Assembly (NCBI GenBank): GCA_017501255.1
Contig: JAFVXE010000061.1
Location: forward strand, 62,001 to 126,000
Direction: 5' to 3'
DNA from: Clostridia bacterium
Lineage (GTDB): Bacteria; Bacillota; Clostridia; Christensenellales; Aristaeellaceae
DNA: 64,000 nt
Part shown: positions 34,787-45,051 of the stretch, piece after piece
Numbering within the stretch: position 1 is the stretch's first letter
How the letters are laid out: the number at the start of each line of letters is the position of its first letter
Translations under genes and position numbers: made by a program
Notes under the pieces: generated by a model
Database searches by the model: none
The model's input: the letters and a program-made list of their open reading frames with translations, nothing else
What the model was told of the DNA's origin: nothing

Positions 34787-35563
34787 TCAAAGTTCATTCA
34801 TTGCCGTTTGCAGCATGGTTTGCATCCGGGCAATGGTTTGCGGATCTTCGCAAGAGCTAAGGAAAGTCACCTGTCCGCCTTCTTGCTCCGGCGGTGCCTC
34901 AAGGCCTTCTTCTTCAAGCCTTCTGCCCAGTTGACGAACCGTGCCGGCGTTGCCATCCACCAAAGGCGTACCGGCGGGCAGAAACGCTGCAATAGCGTTG
35001 CGCAGGAAGGGATAGTGGGTACAGCCCAGCACCACCGCCTTGATGGGCTGGTTCAGATAGGGGCTGAGCAGTTCGGAAAGCAGTGTATGCACCCGCTCCC
35101 CCTCCAGCTGACCATCCTCCACGCATTCCATCAGCCCGGAGCAGGGAACCGGCACTGCATGGTCGCCATAGCGTTCCATCAGCGCCTGAAACTTGGGCAG
35201 TTTTAGGGTTACCTGTGTGGCAAGCACCAGAATCTGACCCTCTCCCGGCAGAAGCGCTGCCGGTTTCAACGCTGGCTCAATGCCGATAATGGGCAGCGAC
35301 AATTCCTCCCGCAGCTGCTGGGCGGCCACGCTGGTGGCCGTGTTGCAAGCGATGACAATGGCCTTGCAGCCATGGGCGATCAGCTTGTCCACCCCCTGAC
35401 GGGTCAGGCGCAGCACTTCCTGCGGTTCCTTATCACCATAGGGAATATGAGCGGTATCGCCAAAATAGACATAATTCTCCCGTGGCAAATCACGAAGCGC
35501 CTGCGCCAGCACACTGATGCCGCCCAGACCGCTGTCCAGCATTCCCACAGGATGTCCCGTCAC
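34787..35563 (-). CDS. murI: Glutamate racemase
   Basis: A 258-residue racemase supplying D-glutamate for peptidoglycan. The two catalytic Cys are present in IACNTATS (Cys73) and GCTHYP (Cys181), with GMLDSGLGG and YFGDTAHIPYG at the N terminus. The start codon is GTG at 35563 with GGAGGTGGAGG just upstream. First gene of murI-wecB, behind a strong promoter. Confidence 0.95.
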   Translation of the reverse strand: MTGHPVGMLDSGLGGISVLAQALRDLPRENYVYFGDTAHIPYGDKEPQEVLRLTRQGVDKLIAHGCKAIVIACNTATSVAAQQLREELSLPIIGIEPALKPAALLPGEGQILVLATQVTLKLPKFQALMERYGDHAVPVPCSGLMECVEDGQLEGERVHTLLSELLSPYLNQPIKAVVLGCTHYPFLRNAIAAFLPAGTPLVDGNAGTVRQLGRRLEEEGLEAPPEQEGGQVTFLSSCEDPQTIARMQTMLQTAMNEL

Positions 35564-35587
35564 GTTCCCTCCACCTCCGTTCTGTTC

Positions 35588-35616
35588 ATTATACCCGGAT
35601 AACAGAGGTTTTTCAA
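35588..35616 (-). promoter_or_regulatory. Promoter of murI-wecB
   Basis: Minus-strand TTGAAA (35611-35616), 17-base spacer, perfect TATAAT (35588-35593). The leader is only about 18 bases. The promoter lies between the spoIIP stop and murI. Confidence 0.82.
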
Positions 35617-35627
35617 GTATGACAAAT

Positions 35628-36569
35628 TCATGGTTCGGTCATTTGCAGCGTGGCAGCAATGGCATCTGCCAGATAGGGCATGGCTGCAAGAGCCTGCTGC
35701 AAGGTGTTGCCGTTGTTGCCAACTTCAATGAGCACGCAATTCTTCGCCACGTGCTGATTGAACCGTCCGGATTTGATCCGTACATCCTTGCAGATTCCCG
35801 GCACCTGCTGATTCAGCGCATCCGTAATCTGCTGGGCCGTGGCCAGATTGGCCTGCCAATCCGGTTTCTGATCATAGCCCACGCCCGTATAACCTTCCCC
35901 TTTGCCGATAAGCAGCATCAGCCGGGCAGTTTCCACTCCGCCTGCCATCACCACATTGCTGCCCGCCTGCCCTTCCACATAGGCGTCCCGGTGCAGGTCC
36001 ACATACAGGTCATATTGTTCCCCTGCCTGCGCCCGGTTTTCCAGCATGGCCAGCGACCGGCTGTAGGCGCTGCTCAGATCCGGCGGCTCAAAGGCAGTGG
36101 TATCATGCACCACAGTATAGCCCAGACTGCGCAAAAGCTGCGTAAGTTCCTCCCCTACCCGTATCATGTTGAATCCAGAATCCGCTGTGCGCCAGCGTTC
36201 CGTTTCCTGATACGCTTCGCCCTGCTGTTCATAGGCTTCATAGGTATGGGTATGGTAGATCAGAATCCGTCCCTTTTCAGCGCCTGCACCTTTGCCAAGC
36301 GGCACAATGGAAAAAGCGGATGCATCCGGCACCGCAGTTGGCGTGGGCATCGGTTCCTGCTGCTTTGTCGGTTGCGTGGCTGGTGCAATGGAAAACGCCT
36401 GGGATGGTTGTCCCTGCGAAGCAAAAGCAGCGACAACTTCCTTTTCTGTTTGGCGGATGCGCTGTAAAGCGCCGGTTTTGGCAGGCTGCTTAAGCAGAAG
36501 TCCTGTCAGCAGACCAGCCAGGGTTGCCAGCAGCAACGCAACAATATGCAGCCCATTTTGCTTCTCCAT
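35628..36569 (-). CDS. spoIIP: Stage II sporulation protein P (peptidoglycan hydrolase)
   Basis: A 313-residue SpoIIP: one N-terminal membrane helix (residues 7-26), a low-complexity linker rich in Gln and Pro, and the amidase/endopeptidase domain with ILIYHTHTYEAY, YDLYVDLHRDAY and CVLIEVGNNGNTLQQA, whose His and Glu residues bind zinc. It cuts septal peptidoglycan during engulfment with SpoIID and SpoIIM. The ATG follows GGGAGGTG 33 bases after the gpr stop; gpr-spoIIP is the conserved order in spore formers. Confidence 0.93.
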   Translation of the reverse strand: MEKQNGLHIVALLLATLAGLLTGLLLKQPAKTGALQRIRQTEKEVVAAFASQGQPSQAFSIAPATQPTKQQEPMPTPTAVPDASAFSIVPLGKGAGAEKGRILIYHTHTYEAYEQQGEAYQETERWRTADSGFNMIRVGEELTQLLRSLGYTVVHDTTAFEPPDLSSAYSRSLAMLENRAQAGEQYDLYVDLHRDAYVEGQAGSNVVMAGGVETARLMLLIGKGEGYTGVGYDQKPDWQANLATAQQITDALNQQVPGICKDVRIKSGRFNQHVAKNCVLIEVGNNGNTLQQALAAMPYLADAIAATLQMTEP

Positions 36570-36601
36570 GATGAGGCACCTCCCGTCCCCATCAGCCTAT
36601 G

Positions 36602-37528
36602 CTATCCATGCAGGAAGGTATGAAGGGTTTCTGCATCCAATTTTGACTGAAGAGCGCGATTGAGGCCCTCACTGAGCAAATCCGCTACGCTGAGCACCAT
36701 TTCATCAATTTCCCGGGGCGTGACCACCATCTCCCCCAGGTAGCTTTCCGATACCTTTTTCAGCAGAAGTTCCGCCGCCGGAGATGTGGTATCCTGCATC
36801 AGGCCGTAATCCTCCATCAGGTTGGTGACCGCATCCCGGGCGATGGTAGAGGCATAGACCACCATGGGCACCCCTACAGCAATCACTTTGACCCCAAGGG
36901 TATCCCGATTCAGCCCCAGCCGATGATTGCCCACGCCGCTGCCGGGTTCGATGCCGGTATCCGTAATCTGCACCGTGGTACAGATACGGGCGCTTTCATA
37001 GGCTGCCAGTGCGTCAATGGCAATCACCGCATCCGGCTTCACGTGCTCAATCAGGCCCCGGCACAACTCGGCGGTTTCGATGCCGGTAACCCCCAGCACC
37101 CCCGGTGCAATGGCACTGACCCCCCGCAGCTTGCCCACCAGTTCATCTGCCAAGGCTTCCCGGAGATGGCGGGTTACCAGCAGCCGTTCCACCACACGGG
37201 TGCCCAGTGCATCGGCGGTCACATTGCGGTTGCCCAGCCCAACCACCAGCACCTGCCCGTCTTTGGGCAGCATGGCACGGACAGCCTGCGCAACCAGCTG
37301 CACCAGCCGTTTGCGATTATTCGTATCGCAGCGGGACAGGTTTTCACAGCTCAGGGTGATGTACTCACCCACAGGGCGGGACAGTACCTGTGCTGCATGA
37401 TGATCCTCGATCACAATCCTGGTGCGGCTGATCTCCCCCATCTGCTGCCGATCCACCAGCACTCCATCCAAATGACCATTGTTGTCACCAATGCTCTCCA
37501 TGGCCAGATCCGTACGAAAACCGCGCAT
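36602..37528 (-). CDS. gpr: Germination protease (GPR)
   Basis: A 308-residue aspartic protease that degrades small acid-soluble spore proteins at germination. It begins MRGFRTDLAMESIG, where TDLAMES resembles the SASP-like autoprocessing site of pro-GPR. The core motifs VVGLGNRNVTADALG, PGVLGVTGIET and VIAIDALAA are intact. The ATG at 37528 has AAAGGATGG; the frame extends upstream into the topoisomerase gene but without a start signal. A forespore-type -10 (37551-37557) precedes it. Confidence 0.94.
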   Translation of the reverse strand: MRGFRTDLAMESIGDNNGHLDGVLVDRQQMGEISRTRIVIEDHHAAQVLSRPVGEYITLSCENLSRCDTNNRKRLVQLVAQAVRAMLPKDGQVLVVGLGNRNVTADALGTRVVERLLVTRHLREALADELVGKLRGVSAIAPGVLGVTGIETAELCRGLIEHVKPDAVIAIDALAAYESARICTTVQITDTGIEPGSGVGNHRLGLNRDTLGVKVIAVGVPMVVYASTIARDAVTNLMEDYGLMQDTTSPAAELLLKKVSESYLGEMVVTPREIDEMVLSVADLLSEGLNRALQSKLDAETLHTFLHG

Positions 37529-37550
37529 ACCATCCCATCCTTTCAGAGGG

Positions 37551-37580
37551 CAGTATGCGCGGTTTTTCCTGAAAATATGT
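37551..37580 (-). promoter_or_regulatory. Candidate forespore sigma promoter of gpr
   Basis: Minus-strand CATACTG (37551-37557) matches six of seven bases of the SigG -10, with ACATA about 18 bases upstream standing near the GNATA/TGAATA -35. gpr is a known SigF/SigG target in Bacillus. The leader would be about 17 bases. Confidence 0.45.
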
Positions 37581-37601
37581 GCGTTTGGAGAATCGAAACA
37601 G

Positions 37602-40157
37602 TTATGACTGCAAGCCGGTTTCATCCGCTGCGGGCGCTGCCGCATCAGTGGTTGGCTCCACAAGGGATGCTTCCGCATCTGTTTGCGCAGGTTCCGCATT
37701 TGCGGTCGGCAACAGCCGAAGCTCGGTGACCACATCGTCCATCAATGCCATCACATAGGGCATCCCCTTATCCTGCTTACCTTGCAGAACCACTTCATCC
37801 GCATAGACGATGTTGGGGGCGCTTACTTTCTGCACCGCCTCCACCTGCTGACCGGGGCCGGTGATGAGGCACACGCCTGCCAGACAGGTGCCGTTGGATC
37901 CGCTCTTGTTGAAATAGAAGCTCTTGACACCCTTACCGGCACGGGCCTGCGGTTCAAAGTCCAGATACAGAATCTTCTTGCCGAAGCCCCGGTCGCTGAA
38001 CAGCAGCACCTGATCGGTATCCTGAGGTTGACCGCACCAGAGCACTTCATCGCCCAGTTCCAGATTCATAGCCTTAACACCGGCAGCAATACGGCCCATC
38101 ACCGGGATGGAATCCGTATGGAAGCGGATGCACATACCGCTGTGGCTGAACATAAGCATATCCCTTCTTTCATCCAGCGACAGGATATGCAGCAGGCTGT
38201 CCCCCTCCCGCAGGTTCAGGGCGGAGAACTTGGCACGGCGCACATCGTATTCTTCGGCCTTGGAACGTTTCATCTGACCCAGCCTGGTGACAAAGAGCAG
38301 ATCCGGCATCTGCTTGAGTTCCTCGCCATTGGCACAGAGGATCAGCACCGGTTTTTCGTCATCTTCCAGACCTGCCAGCACGCCGCTGAGCAGCTGGCCC
38401 CGCTCCTTGGGCTTGTTCATCTCCTGCAAAGCACCCACGCTGTACTGGTAGCAGTTGCCCAGGTTGGTGAAGAAATACAGGGTGTGCATACTGTCCGTCT
38501 CAAAGCGGTAGAGCGTGGGGTCGGCATACTCATCCGCCGGCTCGGCAACCGTATTGCGGCGGCCCGTCCTGGGGGCGGTGCGGCGCAGATAGCCCTCCCG
38601 GGAGAAGGTGACCACTGCATCCTCAGCCACCACTTCCTCCTTGACCAAGGCTTCCACCACATTCTGAACTTCCTCGACCGTGGTGCGGCGGTCATCGCCG
38701 TACTTGGCAGCCACTTCACGCAGTTCCTTCTTGATAACATTCAGCAGCTTCTTCTCGCTGGCAAGAATGCTTTCCAATTCGGCAATCAGCTTGAGCAGCT
38801 TTTCATATTCCTTGCGCAGTTCCAGAATTTCCAGACCGGTGAGGCGCTGCAAACGCATATCCAGAATGGCCTGGGCCTGAATTTCAGTAAGGCCGAAACG
38901 CTCCATCAGACCGGCTTTGGCCACCTTGGGGCTTTCACTGGCACGGATGAGAGCGATCACTTCGTCCAGATGGTCAAGGGCGATCATCAAACCTTCCAGA
39001 ATATGAGCCCGTGCCTTGGCCTTGTCCAGATCATACTGGGTGCGGGCGGTGACCACATTCTTGCGGTGGCGCACATAGTAGCGCAGCATCCGGCGCAGGC
39101 TGAGCAGCTTGGGCTTGCCATCGGCAATGGCAACCATATTCACGCCGAAGGTGACCTGCAAATCGCTGTACTTGAACAGATAGCTGAGCACTTTGTCCAC
39201 ATCCGCATCCTTGCGAAGCTCCACCACGGCACGCATACCGGTGCGGTCGCTCTCATCGCGGATGTCATAGATGCAGCCAAGCGCCGCTTTCTTTTCTTCG
39301 GAAAGCCGCAGGATCTTCTCCAGCATGGCGGCCTTGTTGACCTGATAAGGCAGCTCGGTAATGACGATCAGCTTGCGGCCTGCGCTGCCATCCTCAATAT
39401 GGGTACGGGCACGGAGCAGCAACTTGCCACGGCCGGTGCGGTAAGCGTTTTTCAACTCGTCGGTGTTCAACAGGATACCGCCGGTGGGGAAATCCGGGGC
39501 GGGAATGTACTGCATCAGTTCCTCGGAGGTGATCTCCGGGTTATCAATGAGGGCGATGGTAGCCTCGATGCTCTCCCGCAGGTTGTGGGGCGGGATGTTG
39601 GTCGCCAAGCCAACGGCGATGCCGCTGGCGCCGTTCACCAGCAGATTGGGGAAGCTAGCGGGCAGCATATCCGGCTCTTTCAGGGTATCGTCAAAGTTCA
39701 GACGGAAGGACACGGTATCCTTGTCCAGATCCTTGAGCATTTCCATGGCAAGCGGCGTCATGCGGGCTTCGGTGTAACGCATGGCAGCGGCGCTGTCGCC
39801 GTCCACGGAGCCAAAGTTGCCGTGGCCATCCACCAGCGTGCCCCGCATACTGAAGGGCTGTGCCAGACGCACCAAGGCATCATACACGCTGCTGTCGCCG
39901 TGGGGATGGTATTTACCAAGGCAGTCGCCAACGATACGGGCGCATTTGCGGTAGGGGGTATCCGGGGTGATACCCAGTTCGTTCATGGTGAAGAGAATGC
40001 GCCGCTGCACGGGCTTGAGGCCGTCCTCTACCCGGGGAACCGCACGATCCATGATGACGTGCTCCGCATAGGGAATCATGCTCATGTGCATGACTTCCTC
40101 CATGGGCATCTGGATGATATTCTGGTCTACAGCAATGGGTTCATCCTTGCGGCTCAT
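37602..40157 (-). CDS. Type II topoisomerase subunit A (GyrA/ParC family)
   Basis: An 851-residue subunit with active Tyr128 in [10 protein letters not shown], quinolone-pocket residues Ser89 and Asp93 in [10 protein letters not shown], breakage-reunion domain, coiled coil (residues about 430-500) and a beta-pinwheel C-terminal domain. I see no GyrA-box (QRRGGKG) in the blade where it is expected ([12 protein letters not shown] instead), so it may act as topoisomerase IV, though the N-terminal domain is gyrase-like. A 30-residue Ala/Thr/Glu tail is disordered. ATG overlaps the subunit B stop (ATGA). Confidence 0.9.
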   Translation of the reverse strand: MSRKDEPIAVDQNIIQMPMEEVMHMSMIPYAEHVIMDRAVPRVEDGLKPVQRRILFTMNELGITPDTPYRKCARIVGDCLGKYHPHGDSSVYDALVRLAQPFSMRGTLVDGHGNFGSVDGDSAAAMRYTEARMTPLAMEMLKDLDKDTVSFRLNFDDTLKEPDMLPASFPNLLVNGASGIAVGLATNIPPHNLRESIEATIALIDNPEITSEELMQYIPAPDFPTGGILLNTDELKNAYRTGRGKLLLRARTHIEDGSAGRKLIVITELPYQVNKAAMLEKILRLSEEKKAALGCIYDIRDESDRTGMRAVVELRKDADVDKVLSYLFKYSDLQVTFGVNMVAIADGKPKLLSLRRMLRYYVRHRKNVVTARTQYDLDKAKARAHILEGLMIALDHLDEVIALIRASESPKVAKAGLMERFGLTEIQAQAILDMRLQRLTGLEILELRKEYEKLLKLIAELESILASEKKLLNVIKKELREVAAKYGDDRRTTVEEVQNVVEALVKEEVVAEDAVVTFSREGYLRRTAPRTGRRNTVAEPADEYADPTLYRFETDSMHTLYFFTNLGNCYQYSVGALQEMNKPKERGQLLSGVLAGLEDDEKPVLILCANGEELKQMPDLLFVTRLGQMKRSKAEEYDVRRAKFSALNLREGDSLLHILSLDERRDMLMFSHSGMCIRFHTDSIPVMGRIAAGVKAMNLELGDEVLWCGQPQDTDQVLLFSDRGFGKKILYLDFEPQARAGKGVKSFYFNKSGSNGTCLAGVCLITGPGQQVEAVQKVSAPNIVYADEVVLQGKQDKGMPYVMALMDDVVTELRLLPTANAEPAQTDAEASLVEPTTDAAAPAADETGLQS

Positions 40158-42220
40158 GCGTTGCGCCTCCCTTCTTCCATACTGTCAGCGATGGCGGTAA
40201 AGCTGTCTTCCCGGTCGAAATTGGTGTACTGGTTGATGTATTCTCGGCGGGGATCCACCTTGTCGCCCATCAGGATGGTCACCAGACGCTCCGCCTGAGC
40301 GGCATCCTCAATGGTCACCTGCACCAGCTTGCGCTGGGCGGGGTCCATGGTGGTGGCCCAGAGCTGCTCCGGGTTCATCTCGCCAAGGCCCTTGTAACGC
40401 TGAAGCTGGTAGCCCTTGGTCTGGCCCTTGGTGAGTTTGCGCAGCTCGTTGTCATCGTAGGCATACTGCACCTTGTTGCCCCGCTGCACCTTGTAAAGGG
40501 GCGGCATACCAATGTACACATGGCCTTCGGTGATCAGTTCCTTCATATAGCGGTAGAAGAAGGTGAGCAGAATGGCACGGATATGGGCGCCGTCCTGATC
40601 GGCATCGCTGAGGATAATGACTTTGTGATATTTCAGACTGGAAAGGGTGAAGCTTTCCTCAATACTGGTGCCCAGCGCCGTGATGAGGGAACGGAATTCC
40701 TCATTGCCCAGCACCTGATCCAGACGCTTCTTTTCCACATTCAGAGGCTTGCCACGAAGCGGCAGAATGGCCTGAAAGCGGCGGTCACGGCCCTGCTTGG
40801 CGCTGCCGCCGGCGCTGTCGCCCTCAACAATGAACAGTTCGTTCAGTTCCGGTTTGCGTCCGGTGCAGCTGGCCAGCTTGCCCACCAAAGGCGTGGCTTC
40901 CAGCGCTTTTTGTGTGCGGGCATTATCCCTTGCCTTTCGGGCCGCTTCACGCACCTTGGCGGCACGGACGGCCTTCTCAATCAACTGCTGGCACAGTTCC
41001 TGATTCTTCAGATCTTCAAAATAGGCAGTCAGCTGCTGGGCCACGATGGCTTCCACCACCGGGCGCACTTCCGTATTGCCCAGCTTGCCCTTGGTCTGGC
41101 CTTCAAACTGGGGATTCTTGACCATGGCGATCATCACAGCGGTCATGCCTTCCCGGAAATCGTCGCCGCCAAGGTTTGCATCTTTTTCCTTAAGGGCGCC
41201 GAAGCGGCGGGCAAAGTCGTTCATCACCTTGGTATAGGCCGCTTTGAAGCCGGTTTCGTGGCTGCCGCCCTCGCCGGTGGGAATGTTATTGACATAGGAA
41301 AATACGTTTTCGGTATAGCTGTCCGTGTACTGGATGGCAAAGCGGAAAATCACATCTTCCCGGGTACCTTCCAGATAGATGGGGGCATCGTGAATGGCGG
41401 TCTTTTCGGCATTCAGATAGCGCACATAATCGCTGATGCCGCCTGCATAGCAGAACACCTGACGGCCATCGCCAGCCTGAGCGGCGCTTTCCTCTGCACT
41501 GGCTGCTTCGCTGCTTGCCTCGATTTCGTCAGCGTCGATCTCATCAGCCTTTACCGTCTGCTTCACCCGTTCATCCAAAAAAGTGATGGTGAGGCCCTTG
41601 TTCAGATAAGCCAACTCCCGCAGACGGCGGGAAACGGTTTCACCATTGAAGTGGACGGTTTCAAACACACGGTCATCGGGCATGAAGCGGATGAGAGAAC
41701 CCCGCTGGGTGGTATTGCCCAGCACCTTCAGCGGCTGGGACAGCTTGCCGGAAACGATCTTGCCGGTTTCCGGGTCCACATCGCTGGCAAAACCGATCTG
41801 GTAATGCCGGAAATCATGGAACACCTCCACGGTCATCCAGCGGCTGAGGGCGTTGACCACAGAACCGCCCACGCCGTGCAAACCGCCGGAGTAGGCGTAG
41901 TTTTCGTTATCAAACTTGCCGCCGGCGTGCAGACGGGTATAGATCAGCTCTACACCCGGAATGCCCATAGTGGGGTGAATGTCCACCGGCAGACCACGGC
42001 CATTGTCCCGCACGCTGGCAGAACCGTCCTCATGCAGCACCACATCCACCTGAGAGGCGTAGCCAGCCATGGCTTCGTCAATGGCATTGTCCACGATCTC
42101 CCACAGCATATGGTGCAAGCCACGGGAACCCGTGGAACCGATATACATACCCGGGCGCATACGTACAGCGTCCAAGCCCTCCAAAACCTGTATGCTTCCA
42201 GCGTTATATGCCTTAGCCAT
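40154..42220 (-). CDS. Type II topoisomerase subunit B (GyrB/ParE family)
   Basis: A 688-residue GHKL ATPase/TOPRIM subunit. ATP site: [55 protein letters not shown] and [14 protein letters not shown]-terminal [13 protein letters not shown] and PRREYI. An acidic Ala/Glu-rich insertion at residues about 218-254 interrupts the transducer domain. It pairs with the subunit A gene, with which it overlaps by four bases. Whether the pair is gyrase or topoisomerase IV cannot be settled without the rest of the genome. Confidence 0.92.
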   Translation of the reverse strand: MAKAYNAGSIQVLEGLDAVRMRPGMYIGSTGSRGLHHMLWEIVDNAIDEAMAGYASQVDVVLHEDGSASVRDNGRGLPVDIHPTMGIPGVELIYTRLHAGGKFDNENYAYSGGLHGVGGSVVNALSRWMTVEVFHDFRHYQIGFASDVDPETGKIVSGKLSQPLKVLGNTTQRGSLIRFMPDDRVFETVHFNGETVSRRLRELAYLNKGLTITFLDERVKQTVKADEIDADEIEASSEAASAEESAAQAGDGRQVFCYAGGISDYVRYLNAEKTAIHDAPIYLEGTREDVIFRFAIQYTDSYTENVFSYVNNIPTGEGGSHETGFKAAYTKVMNDFARRFGALKEKDANLGGDDFREGMTAVMIAMVKNPQFEGQTKGKLGNTEVRPVVEAIVAQQLTAYFEDLKNQELCQQLIEKAVRAAKVREAARKARDNARTQKALEATPLVGKLASCTGRKPELNELFIVEGDSAGGSAKQGRDRRFQAILPLRGKPLNVEKKRLDQVLGNEEFRSLITALGTSIEESFTLSSLKYHKVIILSDADQDGAHIRAILLTFFYRYMKELITEGHVYIGMPPLYKVQRGNKVQYAYDDNELRKLTKGQTKGYQLQRYKGLGEMNPEQLWATTMDPAQRKLVQVTIEDAAQAERLVTILMGDKVDPRREYINQYTNFDREDSFTAIADSMEEGRRNA

Positions 42221-42283
42221 GTTTCCGTATCACTCCGTTTTCTTGAAGCGTATGTACGCAGCACAAAGCCAGCGCACCGTTTC

Positions 42284-42313
42284 ATTTTACCATAGGGGAA
42301 CAACTGTTTGCAA
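42284..42313 (-). promoter_or_regulatory. Promoter of topoisomerase pair
   Basis: Minus-strand TTGCAA (42308-42313), 18-base spacer, TAAAAT (42284-42289), leader about 58 bases. It lies between the gpsA stop and the subunit B gene. Confidence 0.65.
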
Positions 42314-42316
42314 GTT

Positions 42317-43339
42317 TTATTTGTCCGCTATCCAGTTCAGTTCATCCTGCAAACGGCGGCTGGTCAAGCCCTGCACCACATCCACCGGGGATTGTCCCTC
42401 ATTGATGATGGCATTGACACCCTCGATAATGGGCATCTGCACCTGATAGCGACGAATCAGCTGCATGGCGGCCGGCAGGGCGTTGACACCCTCCACCACC
42501 ATGCCGACTTTCCGGATTGCCTCCGCCGGGGCCATGCCCTGGCCGATCAGCAATCCCGCCTTGCGGTTGCGGCTGTGCACGCTGCCAGCGGTAACGATCA
42601 CATCACCGATACCAGCCAGACCGGCACAGGTGGCCTCCTGACAGCCCATCATCTTGGCAAGGCGGGTCATTTCCGCAATGCCACGGGTGATGAGGCCGGC
42701 CAGCGCATTGTCGCCAAAGCCCAGCCCGGCAGAAATTCCTGCTGCCAGCGCCATAATGTTCTTCAGAGCGCCGCACAGTTCCACGCCCAGCACATCCTCG
42801 TTGGTATATGCCCTGAGGCAGGTATTCACAAAAGCCTGCTGCACCAGCTGGGCAGCCTCCAGATCCTCACAGGCAGAAACAATGAAGGTGGGCAGATCAC
42901 GGGCCACTTCCTCCGCATGGGTGGGGCCGGAAAGGGCCACCACCTTCACATGGGCGTGAGCGCCGTCCTTGTTCAGCTCATCCTTGATAATCTGGCTCAT
43001 GGTGTACAGGGTATCCGGCTCGATACCCTTGGCCACATCCACGATCACCTGACCATCCGGCAGATAGGGACGCACCTGCGCCGCCACATTGCGCACATAA
43101 ACCGACGGCACGGCAAACAGCAGCATATCCACCGCTTGACAAGCTTCCTCAACTCGCTTGGTAAGCACAATTTCCTCCGGGAATGCCATGCCCGGCAGAT
43201 TGGGATGGGCACGCTCTGTAGCCAGCGTGTCGATTTCCTTTTCCACAGCAGACCAGACCACGACCTGATGCCCCGCCAGCGCCAAAACTCTCGCCAGTGC
43301 AACACCCCAGGTACCTGCGCCCAGAACACTGATTTTCAT
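42317..43339 (-). CDS. gpsA: Glycerol-3-phosphate dehydrogenase [NAD(P)+]
   Basis: A 340-residue GpsA that reduces dihydroxyacetone phosphate to sn-glycerol-3-phosphate for lipid synthesis. N-terminal Rossmann motif ISVLGAGTWGVALARVLA, ALSGPTHAEEVA, the catalytic-Lys segment ELCGALKNIMALAAGISAGLGFGDNA and GLAGIGDVIVT are all intact. The ATG at 43339 follows GGAGG by 9 bases. It begins 39 bases after the GH32 gene stop. Confidence 0.95.
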   Translation of the reverse strand: MKISVLGAGTWGVALARVLALAGHQVVVWSAVEKEIDTLATERAHPNLPGMAFPEEIVLTKRVEEACQAVDMLLFAVPSVYVRNVAAQVRPYLPDGQVIVDVAKGIEPDTLYTMSQIIKDELNKDGAHAHVKVVALSGPTHAEEVARDLPTFIVSACEDLEAAQLVQQAFVNTCLRAYTNEDVLGVELCGALKNIMALAAGISAGLGFGDNALAGLITRGIAEMTRLAKMMGCQEATCAGLAGIGDVIVTAGSVHSRNRKAGLLIGQGMAPAEAIRKVGMVVEGVNALPAAMQLIRRYQVQMPIIEGVNAIINEGQSPVDVVQGLTSRRLQDELNWIADK

Positions 43340-43378
43340 GGATGGTTTCCTCCGTTTCGTTGATGGGGTCAATGGACA

Positions 43379-44905
43379 TCATTCCGATTTCAGATGCGCC
43401 GTCTCCAGCACCGGCAGGTCCTGGGTGGTCTGCGCCGTCAATGTATGCTCCTCCTGCCAGCGCACCGGCAGCGCCAACAGCGCTGCACCGCCGCACAAAT
43501 GCAGTTTCAGGGTATTGCGATCCACCAGTACCAGCCAGCTGTCGGAAGTAGAATTGTCCGGCAGCGCATAAGTAATGCCCTCCGCTGCAATGGTGTTTGC
43601 GGCAGGATCGTATTGGATGGTCTGGTTGCCCAACGTCAGCGTCAACGGATCCGTTTCATCCGGCTGAATGCGAATCAGCATGGGCAGTTCCATGGAGCCA
43701 CGGATGCTGTCTGCATCCGGCAGACGCACGCTGCTCCACTGGTCAATCAGGCTGTCCAGTTCCCGGGCGGGCAGGATGCGCAGCTGGTATTCTTCCCCCT
43801 GCTTATGCAGCGTCAGCTCGCAGGGAAAACTCAGTTCCTGACTGTAGGCAGCGCCTTCCACATTCGCCCGGTGCCAGGTGGTCTGTAGAATCCGCCAGGG
43901 CGTACCGGAATAGGTTTGATGGGCATAGCAATATTCATTCAGGTACAAACGACGCATGGGTTGGGTGGGCACAAAGCGTCCCTCCACGAAATCGCCCACC
44001 TGATACAGACCATGTGCGCCGCCCATGACCGCCTTGGGCGTGCCATCGTCCGCTGTCATCAGCAGCAGATCGGGGCATTCGTTGTCTCCTTCCAGATGCA
44101 GCTCCTGCACCATGTTCCAGTGAAGCAGATCGGTGGAATGGAGAATAGCGTAGCGGTCACTGTCCAGATAAAGGGCCATCACATAGCGCTGACTGGCTTC
44201 ATCCCATTGCACCTTGGGATCCCGGTTACCATTCACAATGGTGGGCACGATGGGATTGCCCGGGTACTTCGTAAAGGTTTTACCGTTGTCGGTGGAATAA
44301 GCGAGGCATTGGGTGGTCTGGCGGCCCTTTGCCAGCTGATTGATGGGCTCGGCGGTGTAGAACAGCAGAATCACATCTGTATCGCCCTGCCGGAGACCCA
44401 GCTGATTGCGTTCATCCACCATGGCGCTGCCGGAGAACATCACGCCCAGCTCGTCCGGATACAGAGCGATCTCCTGCTCCTGCCAGTGGATCAGATCGGT
44501 ACTGGTGGCATGGCCCCAGTGCATATTGCCCCAGACCACATCGCAGGGATTGTACTGGAAGAACATATGGTAGGTGCCATTGGCGTACACCAGACCATTG
44601 GGGTCGTTATTCCAGCCGTTGCGGGGTGAAAAATGCAACAGCGGACGGGTTTCGGGGCACAGCGGCGCACGTTCGTCCCAGTCTTGCGCCTGATCGATGG
44701 CGGGAAGCTGGCTGCCTTTTGCTGCAATGGTCACATCCTGGCCAAGGAAACGGCTCATATCCACAAAAGAATAAAAATCCGGCTTGTCCAAGGTCAGCCG
44801 CATATTCAGATCATAAACCAGCTCTCCATTCACAGAAAACGTAACGAGGATTTCCTCCCCTGACCGGCGAATGGGAAAAACCAGATAACGCTTCTCAATG
44901 ACCAT
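43379..44905 (-). CDS. Glycoside hydrolase family 32 (beta-fructosidase/levanase type)
   Basis: A 508-residue GH32 enzyme with nucleophile Asp101 in WNNDPNG, stabiliser Asp229 in RDPK and acid/base Glu276 in ECPD. About 85 residues before the catalytic propeller form an extra beta domain, and a C-terminal beta-sandwich follows (residues about 370-505). No signal peptide, so it hydrolyses imported sucrose, fructo-oligosaccharides or their phosphates. Start follows AAGGAGG. It has its own promoter, and no fructose PTS or regulator adjoins. Confidence 0.92.
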   Translation of the reverse strand: MVIEKRYLVFPIRRSGEEILVTFSVNGELVYDLNMRLTLDKPDFYSFVDMSRFLGQDVTIAAKGSQLPAIDQAQDWDERAPLCPETRPLLHFSPRNGWNNDPNGLVYANGTYHMFFQYNPCDVVWGNMHWGHATSTDLIHWQEQEIALYPDELGVMFSGSAMVDERNQLGLRQGDTDVILLFYTAEPINQLAKGRQTTQCLAYSTDNGKTFTKYPGNPIVPTIVNGNRDPKVQWDEASQRYVMALYLDSDRYAILHSTDLLHWNMVQELHLEGDNECPDLLLMTADDGTPKAVMGGAHGLYQVGDFVEGRFVPTQPMRRLYLNEYCYAHQTYSGTPWRILQTTWHRANVEGAAYSQELSFPCELTLHKQGEEYQLRILPARELDSLIDQWSSVRLPDADSIRGSMELPMLIRIQPDETDPLTLTLGNQTIQYDPAANTIAAEGITYALPDNSTSDSWLVLVDRNTLKLHLCGGAALLALPVRWQEEHTLTAQTTQDLPVLETAHLKSE

Positions 44906-44938
44906 ACAGTCATCCTCCTTAGCAAATCATCCCAATTT

Positions 44939-44968
44939 ATGATACCATCCAAAGCGGAAAAGCGTCAA
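44939..44968 (-). promoter_or_regulatory. Promoter of GH32 gene
   Basis: Minus-strand TTGACG (44963-44968), 18-base spacer, TATCAT (44939-44944); leader about 28 bases. Divergent from the promoter at 44982-45011. Confidence 0.65.
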
Positions 44969-44981
44969 GGGATGAGACGGC

Positions 44982-45011
44982 TTGCAACCCTTTTCGGCAG
45001 TATGATACAAT
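44982..45011 (+). promoter_or_regulatory. Promoter of hypothetical gene at 45052
   Basis: TTGCAA (44982-44987), 18-base spacer, TACAAT (45006-45011), 40 bases before the ATG. Confidence 0.6.
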
Positions 45012-45051
45012 AGAAAAACACCGATCAATCGCATCTGCTGGAGGAAACCGT

